The position numbers and the translations under genes are program-made. A stretch of 64,000 nucleotides of DNA from CAWKAO01 sp963847665 (lineage in GTDB: Bacteria; Actinomycetota; Humimicrobiia; Humimicrobiales; Humimicrobiaceae), in contig CAWKAO010000003.1 in NCBI GenBank assembly GCA_963847665.1, positions 1 to 64,000 of the forward strand. Direction: 5' to 3'. This document shows positions 8,847-16,355 of this stretch, piece after piece. Each line of letters starts with the position of its first letter. The first letter of the stretch is position 1. Below the pieces are notes generated by a model. That model had not been told where the DNA came from. It searched no databases and saw only the letters and a list, made by a program, of their open reading frames with translations.

Positions 8847-8891
8847 ATATTCTTAAAAAGACTTTTTAAATTTATTAATTCCTTAAAAAAA

Positions 8892-8922
8892 TGGTTCGAA
8901 ATTTCGCTACCCTGGCCAACCT
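8892..8922 (+). repeat. Island repeat, subtype alpha, copy 2
   Basis: TGGTTCGAAATTTCG then CTACCCTGGCCAACCT; the end has one change from the usual CAGCCA. The upstream TTAATTCCTTAAAAAAA is shared with the copies at 7348 and 12852. Confidence 0.8.
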
Positions 8923-8933
8923 TTGACTGACCA

Positions 8934-9299
8934 TTATAATCGTTTCTTATCATAAGATCCTTGCTCTACTGGTGGAGAAAAAACATACACTATACGCATA
9001 ATTTCATCACTATCATTCTTTATACTATGTTTTATCATAGGTGATATATATGCAATACTACCTTTTCTTATTTTTTCTGGTTTTCCATTAAAAAACATCT
9101 CGCCGTATCCAGATAAAAAATAGATTATTTCCTCTTCTTCCCTGTGAACATGTTCGGGAGCATGGGAATTCTCAGGGAAATCAGCAACACCAAAACACAT
9201 ATTTTTGGCTCTTCCAAAAAGTTTTGGGCCTATTATCATTTTATGTTTTCTTCCAGGTAGCTCTTTAGCTATAGTATCATCTTCATGAGTCACATACAT
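8934..9299 (-). CDS. Cupin-domain protein
   Basis: A small single-domain cupin. Motif 1 is HAPEHVHREEEEIIYFLSG (two His, the Glu and the Gly); motif 2 is SIAYISPMIKHSIKN. These residues usually bind a divalent metal in the barrel. I take ATG 9299 as the start because GAAAGG lies at suitable distance; TTG 9308 would add three residues. It could be a sensor, isomerase or dioxygenase; the family does not decide this. It is the only island gene right of the IS that points left, and it lies close against the repeat at 8892-8922. Confidence 0.75.
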   Translation of the reverse strand: MYVTHEDDTIAKELPGRKHKMIIGPKLFGRAKNMCFGVADFPENSHAPEHVHREEEEIIYFLSGYGEMFFNGKPEKIRKGSIAYISPMIKHSIKNDSDEIMRIVYVFSPPVEQGSYDKKRL

Positions 9300-9417
9300 T
9301 ACAATCAACCTTTCTATATTATAATATTATAGTTAAAATCCTTTATAGTTCCAATTAACTTTTATCAGGGTTACCTGACCAGCTAGATCAACTATAATCT
9401 TTAAATCACTTAAAAAA

Positions 9418-9448
9418 TGGTTCGAAATTTCGTAACTCGGGGCAGCCA
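9418..9448 (+). repeat. Island repeat, subtype beta, copy 2
   Basis: TGGTTCGAAATTTCG then TAACTCGGGGCAGCCA, identical to the copy at 13752. About 35 bases upstream, GTTACCTGACCAGCT (9370-9384) may be the tail of another, decayed copy. Confidence 0.85.
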
Positions 9449-9608
9449 TTTATGTAACTGCTATTGTAGGCTAAGTTATGTGTTTTTTTAAATATTTTAT
9501 ATGATTCGGGCGATATTTATAATTCATATTTCTTAATCTTCAATATTTTTAATAGATACATTAATATATAGACAGACAAATTCAATTTTTAATTTAGGCG
9601 GTAATCCC

Positions 9609-12080
9609 ATGTACTGCAATCAATGTGGTAATAAACTTTCACCGGATGACAGATATTGTTCCCGATGCGGAAAAAGTGTAAGCAGACAAAAGCTGGCAGC
9701 AAAACAAAAGACAGCTCCAGCCGCTGCACAAAAGAAAATGTTTAAGCCTGAATTATTTAAAACATTCATTAAAAATATATTCAGCAAAATAAAGAATCTA
9801 TTTGCAACACTTATCAATAAATTCAAAAATAAAAAAGCTAAAATAATTTTAGCATCCTTTTGCGGTGCAATAATTATTACAGCCATAGCAGTCCCCTCAG
9901 TTTATTTTACGTCAAATAGCAGCAGCCAGTGGCAATACGATAAAAGAATAAGTGAACCAATAACAGCCGTATCTTTTGATAAAGACATCACTTTAGGGGA
10001 AATAGAGACACACGGGGTTTCATTATATATCCCTTCACAGACTTTTGACAGCCAGACCACAGTCACTCTGTCACACCCCGAGGACAATCCTCCTGTGGAC
10101 AGGTCGGCTTTTACACCAGCTGGCGCCCTGGTTAGAATCGAATCATCAGCCAGGCAAAATAGGTTAAAGAAACCCGCCAAAATGACGATGTCTATTGATA
10201 ATTTAAGAAGAGACAGACAGGGCACGATTTATGTGGCCGCTCTTAATGAAAAAAATGAGTGGGACTATATACTGCCTGATGAGGTGGATTTTGAAAACAG
10301 AAGAGTGACATTTAAAACGCATCATCTTGGCACATATGGTCTGGTTAATATAAAAGATGAAAAACTGGTTGATTTATTCATTTCCCGTCAATCAGTGAGA
10401 CAGTGGGCACAATTAAACCTAGAAACTGATGCTGGATGGATGCGAGATGAGCTTGTGAAGGAAATACTTCAGGATAAATTAAAAATTACGGATGAGGCAA
10501 ACCTTGACAAAATGATTGAAATTATTGCGGAAACTGCAACTTCAAAAGAACTTGTATCATTCATAACCAGCAAGGATGCGGAAAAATTCATAAACTCCAT
10601 AACTGATGCAACAGCAGCCCATATTCCTGAAGTCGTGGATCCTATGATTTTAAAGAATGCTCTTGAAGATGTGGCAGCTCAGCCCTGGGCATCCGGCTTT
10701 TCGGAAAGTATTCTGCAGTCATTGCAGGCTGGAAACACAGGCAAGGCAGTATCATATGTTTTAGACAGCATAGCTTCTCAATATATTAACGAATGGAAAG
10801 ACCTTATACTTTATGTTTTCATTTTTTATGACATTAGCTACTGGGAAAACCAGGAAATTGAAAAAGCCTACCAGGTTTACAGAAACGGCACAGAAAAAAA
10901 CAGCCCTATCTGGGGTTATGAGGCAAAAGCAGGCGATTTTGACATATTATGGACCCAGTTAGGCGGAGTTGTGGAGGAAATGTATTTCAATAAATTGATT
11001 TCTGTTTTTGATGCAAACCTTCAGGATATAAGTGAAACAGATGAGGAAGAGATGAGCGATTTCAATGAAGAACTAAAGCAGAAAATCAAAAAAGATTTTG
11101 ACGCCCGCCTGGCAAGGGAAAATGAAATCATAAAGTTTAATGACAATAATAAAAATATGGTGTCACTTCTTGAAAATAAGGGGCTTCTTAAAATGAGATC
11201 TTCAAACCCTTCTTATATGGAAAACGATAATCTTGAATCATTAATAAAGCGTTCTTATGATACTATTGAAAAAATAAAAAGGGACACCGGCAGATATGAA
11301 ATAATTTACCGGCAGGATAAAGCTGAAACAGAAGACAATTATCCTGATGATATGATTTATGCCACAGATTTAGTGGACCTTATTCATATATTTTATAAAA
11401 ATGGCGAAGAAGCATATTTTTCTGCAATAAAAGATATGGGACTTAACAGTGTTGAAGATAAAACTCTTACTATAGATACAGGTACAGATAAATTGCTCCT
11501 TCCGGCAGACACTGGTACCATTGGAGAAATGATCGCTGAAGAAACCCCCACACAGGAAACCATAATGGGGGGAACTACAATAGAAGAACCCATCAAAAGT
11601 GAAACTGCGCAATCAGATACAGCAGTTAATGAGCAGATAAATAATGCAGACCTTCAAGGATTATGGATGGACGATTATGGCACTGTAATTAAAATAAGTG
11701 GAAATAAAGGTACTTATGTTAAATTTGCATCCACATTTAATGAGTTTGTAGATACCGGTATATTAAAAAGGGGCGATGTCAGTATAAAGGATATTACAAA
11801 GATAGTAGAAGATTCTGAAAAAGAAAGATGGACATGTTCTTTTATGGTATTCTTCAATCTTGATATCAATGACCCTGACGCAATTGGATGGTCTGATAAG
11901 GCTACACTGCTCCTATCATCAGAAAAAGATTTTTTCTTACTATCTGTCACTGCAACAGACCCGAAAACAGGTGAAGTCTACTCGGGCAGGATTTATATCT
12001 TTAACAGATTTGAAAGCGAACTGGATATTGAGTATACACCGGGCGGTAGTGCTGTACCTGTTGAAAGCAGCCTGGACTGA
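9609..12080 (+). CDS. Zinc-ribbon membrane-anchored large extracytoplasmic protein
   Basis: The N-terminus of this 823-residue protein is a zinc ribbon (MYCNQCGNKLSPDDRYCSRC: two CxxC knuckles). A basic linker and one membrane helix near residues 78-98 (IILASFCGAIIITAIAVPSV) follow. After it comes a beta-rich segment (LYIPSQTF..TVTL..MTMSID..YGLVNI, about 130-250) like ZU5 or adhesion modules, then a long helical region (about 255-580), a Thr/Glu-rich stretch, and a C-terminal beta domain. Zinc-ribbon plus TM proteins of this plan are common in Gram-positives and poorly known. It is by far the largest gene of the island, is intact, and sits alone between two repeats. Confidence 0.7.
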   Translation: MYCNQCGNKLSPDDRYCSRCGKSVSRQKLAAKQKTAPAAAQKKMFKPELFKTFIKNIFSKIKNLFATLINKFKNKKAKIILASFCGAIIITAIAVPSVYFTSNSSSQWQYDKRISEPITAVSFDKDITLGEIETHGVSLYIPSQTFDSQTTVTLSHPEDNPPVDRSAFTPAGALVRIESSARQNRLKKPAKMTMSIDNLRRDRQGTIYVAALNEKNEWDYILPDEVDFENRRVTFKTHHLGTYGLVNIKDEKLVDLFISRQSVRQWAQLNLETDAGWMRDELVKEILQDKLKITDEANLDKMIEIIAETATSKELVSFITSKDAEKFINSITDATAAHIPEVVDPMILKNALEDVAAQPWASGFSESILQSLQAGNTGKAVSYVLDSIASQYINEWKDLILYVFIFYDISYWENQEIEKAYQVYRNGTEKNSPIWGYEAKAGDFDILWTQLGGVVEEMYFNKLISVFDANLQDISETDEEEMSDFNEELKQKIKKDFDARLARENEIIKFNDNNKNMVSLLENKGLLKMRSSNPSYMENDNLESLIKRSYDTIEKIKRDTGRYEIIYRQDKAETEDNYPDDMIYATDLVDLIHIFYKNGEEAYFSAIKDMGLNSVEDKTLTIDTGTDKLLLPADTGTIGEMIAEETPTQETIMGGTTIEEPIKSETAQSDTAVNEQINNADLQGLWMDDYGTVIKISGNKGTYVKFASTFNEFVDTGILKRGDVSIKDITKIVEDSEKERWTCSFMVFFNLDINDPDAIGWSDKATLLLSSEKDFFLLSVTATDPKTGEVYSGRIYIFNRFESELDIEYTPGGSAVPVESSLD

Positions 12081-12109
12081 TTCTTTTCTTAATCTATTCA
12101 CAAATCCTG

Positions 12110-12140
12110 TGGTTCGAAATTTTACTACCCTGGCCAGCCA
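12110..12140 (+). repeat. Island repeat, subtype alpha, copy 3
   Basis: TGGTTCGAAATTTTA then CTACCCTGGCCAGCCA. The preceding TTAATCTATT motif matches the segment upstream of the copy at 13689. Confidence 0.8.
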
Positions 12141-12182
12141 CGTAATACACTTAATAATCAATTTTCAATCCTGATTTTAAAA

Positions 12183-12212
12183 GTTCTTACTATCGACAAG
12201 TGTGGGCAGCCA
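12183..12212 (+). repeat. Diverged island repeat, beta-like end
   Basis: GTTC, then 12 unmatched bases, then the end GTGTGGGCAGCCA. Spacing and right end fit the family although the middle has diverged. Only 42 bases separate it from the previous copy, so this unit holds no gene. Confidence 0.45.
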
Positions 12213-12316
12213 TGTTGACTTTTTAGCATGCTAAGTCCTATATTTTTAATATTAAATTACAGGATATTAAGTCAAACGATCTTTTAGCAATATTAATATT
12301 ACTTATAAATATTAAA

Positions 12317-12799
12317 ATGCGAGATAAAAGATTTATAACAGAACATCGTGGCGGATCTCTAAACAAGGAACAGCAAAGACAATTAATTAAATGGGCTTGC
12401 GACTGTGTGGAGCATATATTGCCACTCTTTGGTGAGAAATTAGATGAACGGTTAGAGAATGCTATATTTGTTGCTAAAGAATGGGAGAGAGGAAATGCTA
12501 CAGTTGGTGAAGCGATAAAAGCTTCAGTAGGTTCACATGCTGTAGCAAGAAAATCTTCTAATCCAATTTCTAAAGCGATAGCCCGTGCTGTTGGTCATTC
12601 TGTTGCTACGGCACATATGGCTGACCATTCACTAGGTAGCCCGTTATATGCTTTAAAAGCAGTAAAGCATGCAGGTGGGTCAGTAGATGAGGAAAGAGAA
12701 TGGCAAAAAAAACAATTAAAACAGTTGCAGTTGCCATCGGAAATTGTGGAGTTAGTTCTAATTACAATGATGAAGAAAGAGAAAAGCTTGAAAATATAA
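12317..12799 (+). CDS. Putative immunity protein (Imm5-like)
   Basis: The protein starts MRDKRFITEHRGGSLNKEQ, with later segments WACDCVEHILPLF, AKEWERGNATVGEA and ARAVGHSVATAHMADHSLG. This combination is known to me from the family annotated 'putative immunity protein', all-helical proteins thought to neutralise polymorphic toxins. The length of 160 residues is normal. No toxin gene is adjacent; as an orphan in a cassette-like unit it could protect against toxins of other strains. The start has only a weak ribosome-binding site. Confidence 0.65.
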   Translation: MRDKRFITEHRGGSLNKEQQRQLIKWACDCVEHILPLFGEKLDERLENAIFVAKEWERGNATVGEAIKASVGSHAVARKSSNPISKAIARAVGHSVATAHMADHSLGSPLYALKAVKHAGGSVDEEREWQKKQLKQLQLPSEIVELVLITMMKKEKSLKI

Positions 12800-12851
12800 T
12801 TAGGCTTTATTGTTAAAAAGTTCTCTAAGATTAATCAATACCCTTAAAAAA

Positions 12852-12882
12852 TGGTTCGAAATTTCACTACCTTGCCCAGCCG
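12852..12882 (+). repeat. Island repeat, subtype alpha, copy 4
   Basis: TGGTTCGAAATTTCA then CTACCTTGCCCAGCCG. It is preceded by AATACCCTTAAAAAA and followed by the TTTAAGACAATTGTGTC segment also seen after the copy at 4997. Confidence 0.8.
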
Positions 12883-12972
12883 TTTAAGACAATTGTGTCA
12901 TAGATATCTTAGTGCAAAATATCTATTCAACAAAACCTTTATTCCTATTATTTTCAATCTATAAACCAATAA

Positions 12973-12981
12973 TGATATAAT
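12973..12981 (+). promoter_or_regulatory. Extended -10 promoter element for 13026
   Basis: TGATATAAT fits the extended -10 consensus TGnTATAAT. It lies 44 bases before the start codon, leaving room for a leader with the AAAGGAG ribosome-binding site. No clear -35 is visible. It gives this cassette its own promoter. Confidence 0.5.
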
Positions 12982-13025
12982 CAATAAAATTCTTTTATTA
13001 GTGCTAACTACTAAAGGAGATCAAT

Positions 13026-13613
13026 ATGAAAAAGAAAAAACTTTATCCAATACTTACTATTTTAGTATTAGTTAGTATTTTTCACTATGGCTCTACTGTT
13101 TACGGGATGTTATTTACATCACCAGAAATACGGGCTGAGCAGGAGGATGCAGAACAAATAGAAAGAATAGAAGAAAAAAAACAGGCTGAAGCTGAGGAAT
13201 TAGAGCAAATAGCAAAAGAACAGGCAGAGTATGAGGAAGCAAAAGAAAAAGAAAAAAAAGATGCTGAAGCTGAAGAAGAAGAGAATCTTATCCCCAATGA
13301 ACCGATTACATACTCTGGTAATATAGATGGGGTTGCAGTTATCTTAATAGTTAATTTTAAAACTACAGAAGTTACGGGTTCACTAAGTTTAAGTGGAGAA
13401 GATTATATAGATGCTCCTATAAATGGAAAAATAGATATAGATACTTTTGAAGTAACTTCCAATTATTCCGGAATTGCAGGGACAAAAGAATTAGATGAAT
13501 TTCCTTTTAATGGAACTATAACTGGAATAATTACTGATGATTTAAGTACATTTAATGGAGAAATACAACCGGATTATGAAGATACAGGTATAGAGTTTAC
13601 TGCTACTAAATGA
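13026..13613 (+). CDS. Exported protein with charged coiled coil and beta domain
   Basis: This 195-residue protein starts MKKKKLYPILTILVLVSIFH, a signal peptide or N-terminal anchor. Residues about 38-88 are almost wholly Glu, Lys, Ala and Gln in heptad-like order, a long charged coiled coil. The C-terminal 105 residues look beta-rich, with repeated ITGTI-like strands and Ser/Thr. I do not recognise the family. The strong site AAAGGAG sits before ATG. It is a single gene between repeats and probably acts outside the membrane. Confidence 0.7.
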   Translation: MKKKKLYPILTILVLVSIFHYGSTVYGMLFTSPEIRAEQEDAEQIERIEEKKQAEAEELEQIAKEQAEYEEAKEKEKKDAEAEEEENLIPNEPITYSGNIDGVAVILIVNFKTTEVTGSLSLSGEDYIDAPINGKIDIDTFEVTSNYSGIAGTKELDEFPFNGTITGIITDDLSTFNGEIQPDYEDTGIEFTATK

Positions 13614-13650
13614 CATTTAAAATTAAAAAGAAATCTGCTCAATCTATTAA

Positions 13651-13719
13651 TTCAGGTATAAAAATACCCTCATTTGAGGTCATTATCCTGGTTCTAACTT
13701 CGTCCGCTATGGCCAGCCA
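13651..13719 (+). repeat. Island repeat, long subtype B copy 2
   Basis: The final 31 bases (13689-13719) read TGGTTCTAACTTCG to GGCCAGCCA. Upstream similarity to 7041-7108 covers TTCAGG, AAAATACCCTCATTT and beyond, and includes the small hairpin CTCATTTGAG. Confidence 0.7.
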
Positions 13720-13751
13720 GATCAATTAAACTCTTTAATTCATACAAAATG

Positions 13752-13782
13752 TGGTTCGAAATTTCGTAACTCGGGGCAGCCA
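13752..13782 (+). repeat. Island repeat, subtype beta, copy 3
   Basis: All 31 bases are identical to the copy at 9418. Only 32 bases separate it from the subtype B copy, a second gene-free unit. Confidence 0.85.
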
Positions 13783-13868
13783 AAGTTAAAAAAATGAACT
13801 CTTTAAGATAGTGAGTAAATCTGTATAATGTGGTACTTAATGAATAAAACAATCAAAAGGATAAAAAA

Positions 13869-14276
13869 ATGAAAGCATACAGGATAATATCTAAAATATT
13901 GGCAATCTTGCTTATATTTACAGGTGTGATATCAGTTATTTCAGGAATTATGATGATTGTAACAAATGGAATGGGACTGCCTCTTACCTGGCTTGAAGGA
14001 ACAGTTTTTACATCATATTTAATACCTGGTTTAATTTTATTAATAATCATAGCAGGAGTGACCTTTCTGGCAGGTATACTTTTACTAATGCGAAAAAAAG
14101 GTGCGCTGGAAGCTTCTGCTGCATCTGGTTTTGGTCTTCTAATCTGGTTATTTACAGAAATGTATGTTCTAACAAAAATGGGTAGTCACTTCCTTCATGC
14201 AATTATTTTTACTGAAGCACTGGTAATACTGATTGTAAGCATGATACTGCTGAAACTCTCAGACAAAAAAGCCTGA
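13869..14276 (+). CDS. Four-TM small membrane protein
   Basis: A 135-residue protein of four hydrophobic helices: ISKILAILLIFTGVISVISG, YLIPGLILLIIIAGVTFLAG, ASGFGLLIWLFTEMYVL and a last one before the basic tail SDKKA. A short polar loop (GMGLPLTWLEGT) joins helices 1 and 2. This resembles small uncharacterised membrane proteins found widely in bacteria; no motif suggests transport or catalysis. It is a single gene between two beta repeats. Confidence 0.7.
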   Translation: MKAYRIISKILAILLIFTGVISVISGIMMIVTNGMGLPLTWLEGTVFTSYLIPGLILLIIIAGVTFLAGILLLMRKKGALEASAASGFGLLIWLFTEMYVLTKMGSHFLHAIIFTEALVILIVSMILLKLSDKKA

Positions 14277-14340
14277 AAAAAATATAAGATTTCAAGAAAG
14301 ATCAGAAAGGCCTCTTAGATAGACCAATTGGTTTAAAAAT

Positions 14341-14372
14341 TAGTTAGAAATTTCGTAACTCGGGGGCAGCCA
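14341..14372 (+). repeat. Island repeat, subtype beta, rightmost copy
   Basis: TAGTTAGAAATTTCG then TAACTCGGGGGCAGCCA, with one extra G and two changes in the start. No further copy appears to the right, so it marks the right end of the repeat-delimited island. Confidence 0.75.
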
Positions 14373-14421
14373 CTTCTAGACATATTCGTTTTAAATATAT
14401 TAATTAACTTATAACTATTTC

Positions 14422-14430
14422 TGATATAAT
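14422..14430 (+). promoter_or_regulatory. Extended -10 promoter element for 14473
   Basis: TGATATAAT lies 42 bases before the start codon. The same nonamer occurs at 7164, 12973 and 16955, which suggests a house-keeping type extended -10 in this organism. Confidence 0.5.
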
Positions 14431-14472
14431 TAAAAAAATTCAAAATTAAAAGTTTTTTAAAGGGAGGTAAAT

Positions 14473-14877
14473 ATGGCAAGCATCATAGACATCGAAGGAA
14501 TTGGGGCAAAGTATGCAAAAACACTTGCTGGAATTGGAATTAAAACTACCGAATCGCTGTTGAAACAAGGTGCAACACCAAAAGGAAGAAAACTAATTGA
14601 AGAAAAGACTCAAATAGGACATAAGCTAATTCTCGAATGGGTAAACCTAGCTGATTTATTCAGAATTAAAGGAATAGGTGAAGAATATTCTGACCTACTT
14701 GAAGAATCTGGAGTTGACACGGTTGTCGAGCTTGCACAGAGAAGTGCTGAAAATCTTTATGACAAAGTAATTGAAGTTAATAAAGAAAAGAAACTTGTAA
14801 GAAGGCCTCCAGCGCTTTCAATGATAAAAAGTTGGATAGCACAGGCTAAAAAACTAAATAGGATTATTGAGTATTAG
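14473..14877 (+). CDS. DUF4332 helix-hairpin-helix protein
   Basis: This 134-residue protein has two helix-hairpin-helix repeats: IEGIGAKYAKTLAGIGIKT near the start and IKGIGEEYSDLLEESGVDT in the middle, each followed by a helix with a TTESLL/VVELA pattern. This is the DUF4332 layout, related to the DNA-contacting hairpins of ligases and topoisomerase tails; a nucleic-acid role is likely but unproven. AGGGAGGT is an excellent ribosome-binding site. It stands just outside the last repeat. Confidence 0.85.
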   Translation: MASIIDIEGIGAKYAKTLAGIGIKTTESLLKQGATPKGRKLIEEKTQIGHKLILEWVNLADLFRIKGIGEEYSDLLEESGVDTVVELAQRSAENLYDKVIEVNKEKKLVRRPPALSMIKSWIAQAKKLNRIIEY

Positions 14878-14927
14878 AAATCATTTTCTTTCCGACTCTA
14901 TTATAATAATTAAAACTAGAATATAGG

Positions 14928-14957
14928 TCTTTTAATAGCTATAGGCTCATTAAAAGA
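14928..14957. terminator. Hairpin between convergent genes
   Basis: TCTTTTAAT and ATTAAAAGA form a 9-bp inverted repeat with a 12-base loop. It lies between the DUF4332 gene and the convergent microprotein gene, where a bidirectional terminator is expected. The stem is AT-rich and the T-run is within the stem, so strength is doubtful. The rest of 14878-15056 shows nothing. Confidence 0.4.
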
Positions 14958-15056
14958 TCAGATTTCCAAATGGAATAATCTAATAATCTTTAGTTAAATG
15001 AAAAAGCTCCATTTTTACTTGAGTTTTGTAGAAGCCAGACTTTTTATATATTAGAA

Positions 15057-15236
15057 TTACATTTTCTCTAGAGTTACTCCTAGAACCATTAATATAAAAG
15101 CCACTGCTATAAATCCAAAAGCAATTATTACCAGTAGGTCTAATGTAAACCCCCCAACTATAAATAATATTGCACCGATAATTGCTAAAATTACACTTAC
15201 CCAGAATATTGTTTTTGTTGGTGCATTTAGCTTCAT
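15057..15236 (-). CDS. 59-residue two-TM microprotein
   Basis: ATG 15236 is preceded by AGAGGAAGG at good spacing. The product, starting MKLNAPTKTIFWVSVILAI, contains two hydrophobic helices separated by a short VGGFTLD loop and ends GVTLEKM. It resembles tiny membrane proteins annotated as hypothetical in many Gram-positives. Hydrophobicity and the good ribosome-binding site support it; there is no known function. Confidence 0.6.
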   Translation of the reverse strand: MKLNAPTKTIFWVSVILAIIGAILFIVGGFTLDLLVIIAFGFIAVAFILMVLGVTLEKM

Positions 15237-15358
15237 TTTGATATCCTTCCTCTCTTAAAAAAATTAGTTTTATATATCTTTCTTAATGGAGTAAAATATA
15301 TCTATACCGCTTATTATAAAAGTATTATAAACTTTCTACAATAATTAAGGAGATCTAG

Positions 15359-15565
15359 GTGTCAATTGCAAAAGTAACTGAAATAAAAGTGTCTTCTGTG
15401 GTTAGCTTTGATGACGCTATAAAACAAGGGATTGATCGTGCCAACAAAACACTAAAGAATGTAAAGTCTGCATGGGTAAAGGATTTTGAAGTTAGCGTGG
15501 GAGACGACGGTAGCATTTCTGAATACAGGATTTTAATGAAGGTAACTTTTATTCTTGAAGAATAA
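15359..15565 (+). CDS. Dodecin, flavin-storage protein
   Basis: A 68-residue protein starting at GTG 15359 after AAGGAG. The sequence fits dodecin from end to end: VTEIKVSSVVSFDDAIKQGI, then RANKTLKNVKSAWVKDFEV with the conserved Trp that stacks on the flavin ring, and EYRILMKVTFILEE as the last strand. Dodecins form hollow dodecamers that store or buffer FMN and riboflavin or CoA. A DUF937 gene follows 45 bases later, so they may be co-transcribed. Confidence 0.92.
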   Translation: MSIAKVTEIKVSSVVSFDDAIKQGIDRANKTLKNVKSAWVKDFEVSVGDDGSISEYRILMKVTFILEE

Positions 15566-15610
15566 TTTTTTAAAACATCTTTTAATATAATAAAATGATG
15601 GAGGTTTAAA

Positions 15611-16288
15611 ATGGCTTCAATGATAGAATCAGTTATGGGTATGCTCTCTGGAGATGCCTTGGGTAAAATCAGCCAGCAGATTGGTATACCCAAAGAACAA
15701 GCACAGGCGGCATTGCCTGGGGTAATATCTGTCCTTACTGGCGCTCTTGCTAAAGAATCATCTAAACCTGAAGGTGCGCAATCACTTGCAAATGCCCTGG
15801 CAAAGGACCATGATGGAAGTGTCTTAAATAATCTTTCTGATTATATAAGCAATTATAAATCTGGAGATGGTGAGGGTATCTTAGGACATGTACTGGGTAA
15901 TAGTAGACCTGCAGTTGAAAAAGGCTTAAGTGCAAAAACCGGACTTGACATGGGTTCAATAGGCAATCTCTTGACTATGGCTGCACCCATTATAATGGGT
16001 GCCTTAGGAAAGACTCAACAGACCCAGGGTTTAAATGCAGGTAGCCTATCAAATCTTTTGGGACAGGAAAGTAACCAGGCTCAAAGTTTATTTCCAGATC
16101 TTGGAAGTATTTTAGGCCAGATACTTGGTGGAGGTCAGGCCCAAACACAAACCCAGCAACCTCAGCAGCCACAACAGACCCAGCCACAAGCCACAACAAA
16201 GAAAAGATCAGGATGTGCAACTGTATTAATAGTTATAGTTATTGCACTTGTTGTTTATTTTGGTTTAAGGTCCTGCGGTATATTATAA
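15611..16288 (+). CDS. DUF937 protein with C-terminal TM anchor
   Basis: Residues 1-140 are a DUF937 (YidB-like) domain: GDALGKISQQIGIPKEQAQ, ALPGVISVLTGALAKES, DHDGSVLNNLSDYI and GHVLGNSRPAVEKGLSAKTG. A Gln/Pro/Thr-rich linker (about 175-197) leads to one membrane helix (CATVLIVIVIALVVYFGL) near the C-terminus, so the domain faces the cytoplasm if the tail inserts as an anchor. The N-terminal half is closely repeated in the gene at 17058, an obvious local duplication. GGAGG precedes ATG. Function of the family is not established. Confidence 0.85.
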   Translation: MASMIESVMGMLSGDALGKISQQIGIPKEQAQAALPGVISVLTGALAKESSKPEGAQSLANALAKDHDGSVLNNLSDYISNYKSGDGEGILGHVLGNSRPAVEKGLSAKTGLDMGSIGNLLTMAAPIIMGALGKTQQTQGLNAGSLSNLLGQESNQAQSLFPDLGSILGQILGGGQAQTQTQQPQQPQQTQPQATTKKRSGCATVLIVIVIALVVYFGLRSCGIL

Positions 16289-16355
16289 TTAAAACTTAAA
16301 TTATTTTTAGAATTGAAAATATAATATTGCTATAAAAAAAGAGGAAGGAAATATA

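Noticed and set aside
3921..14372. The repeats as a CRISPR array
   Set aside because: Inter-repeat distances run from about 30 to 2660 bases, the intervals contain genes, and no cas gene is present.
7000..14400. A canonical integron with attC sites
   Set aside because: The copies lack the paired RYYYAAC and GTTRRRY boxes, at least one or two genes point the other way, and no intI-like gene is in the window. I keep only 'cassette-like'.
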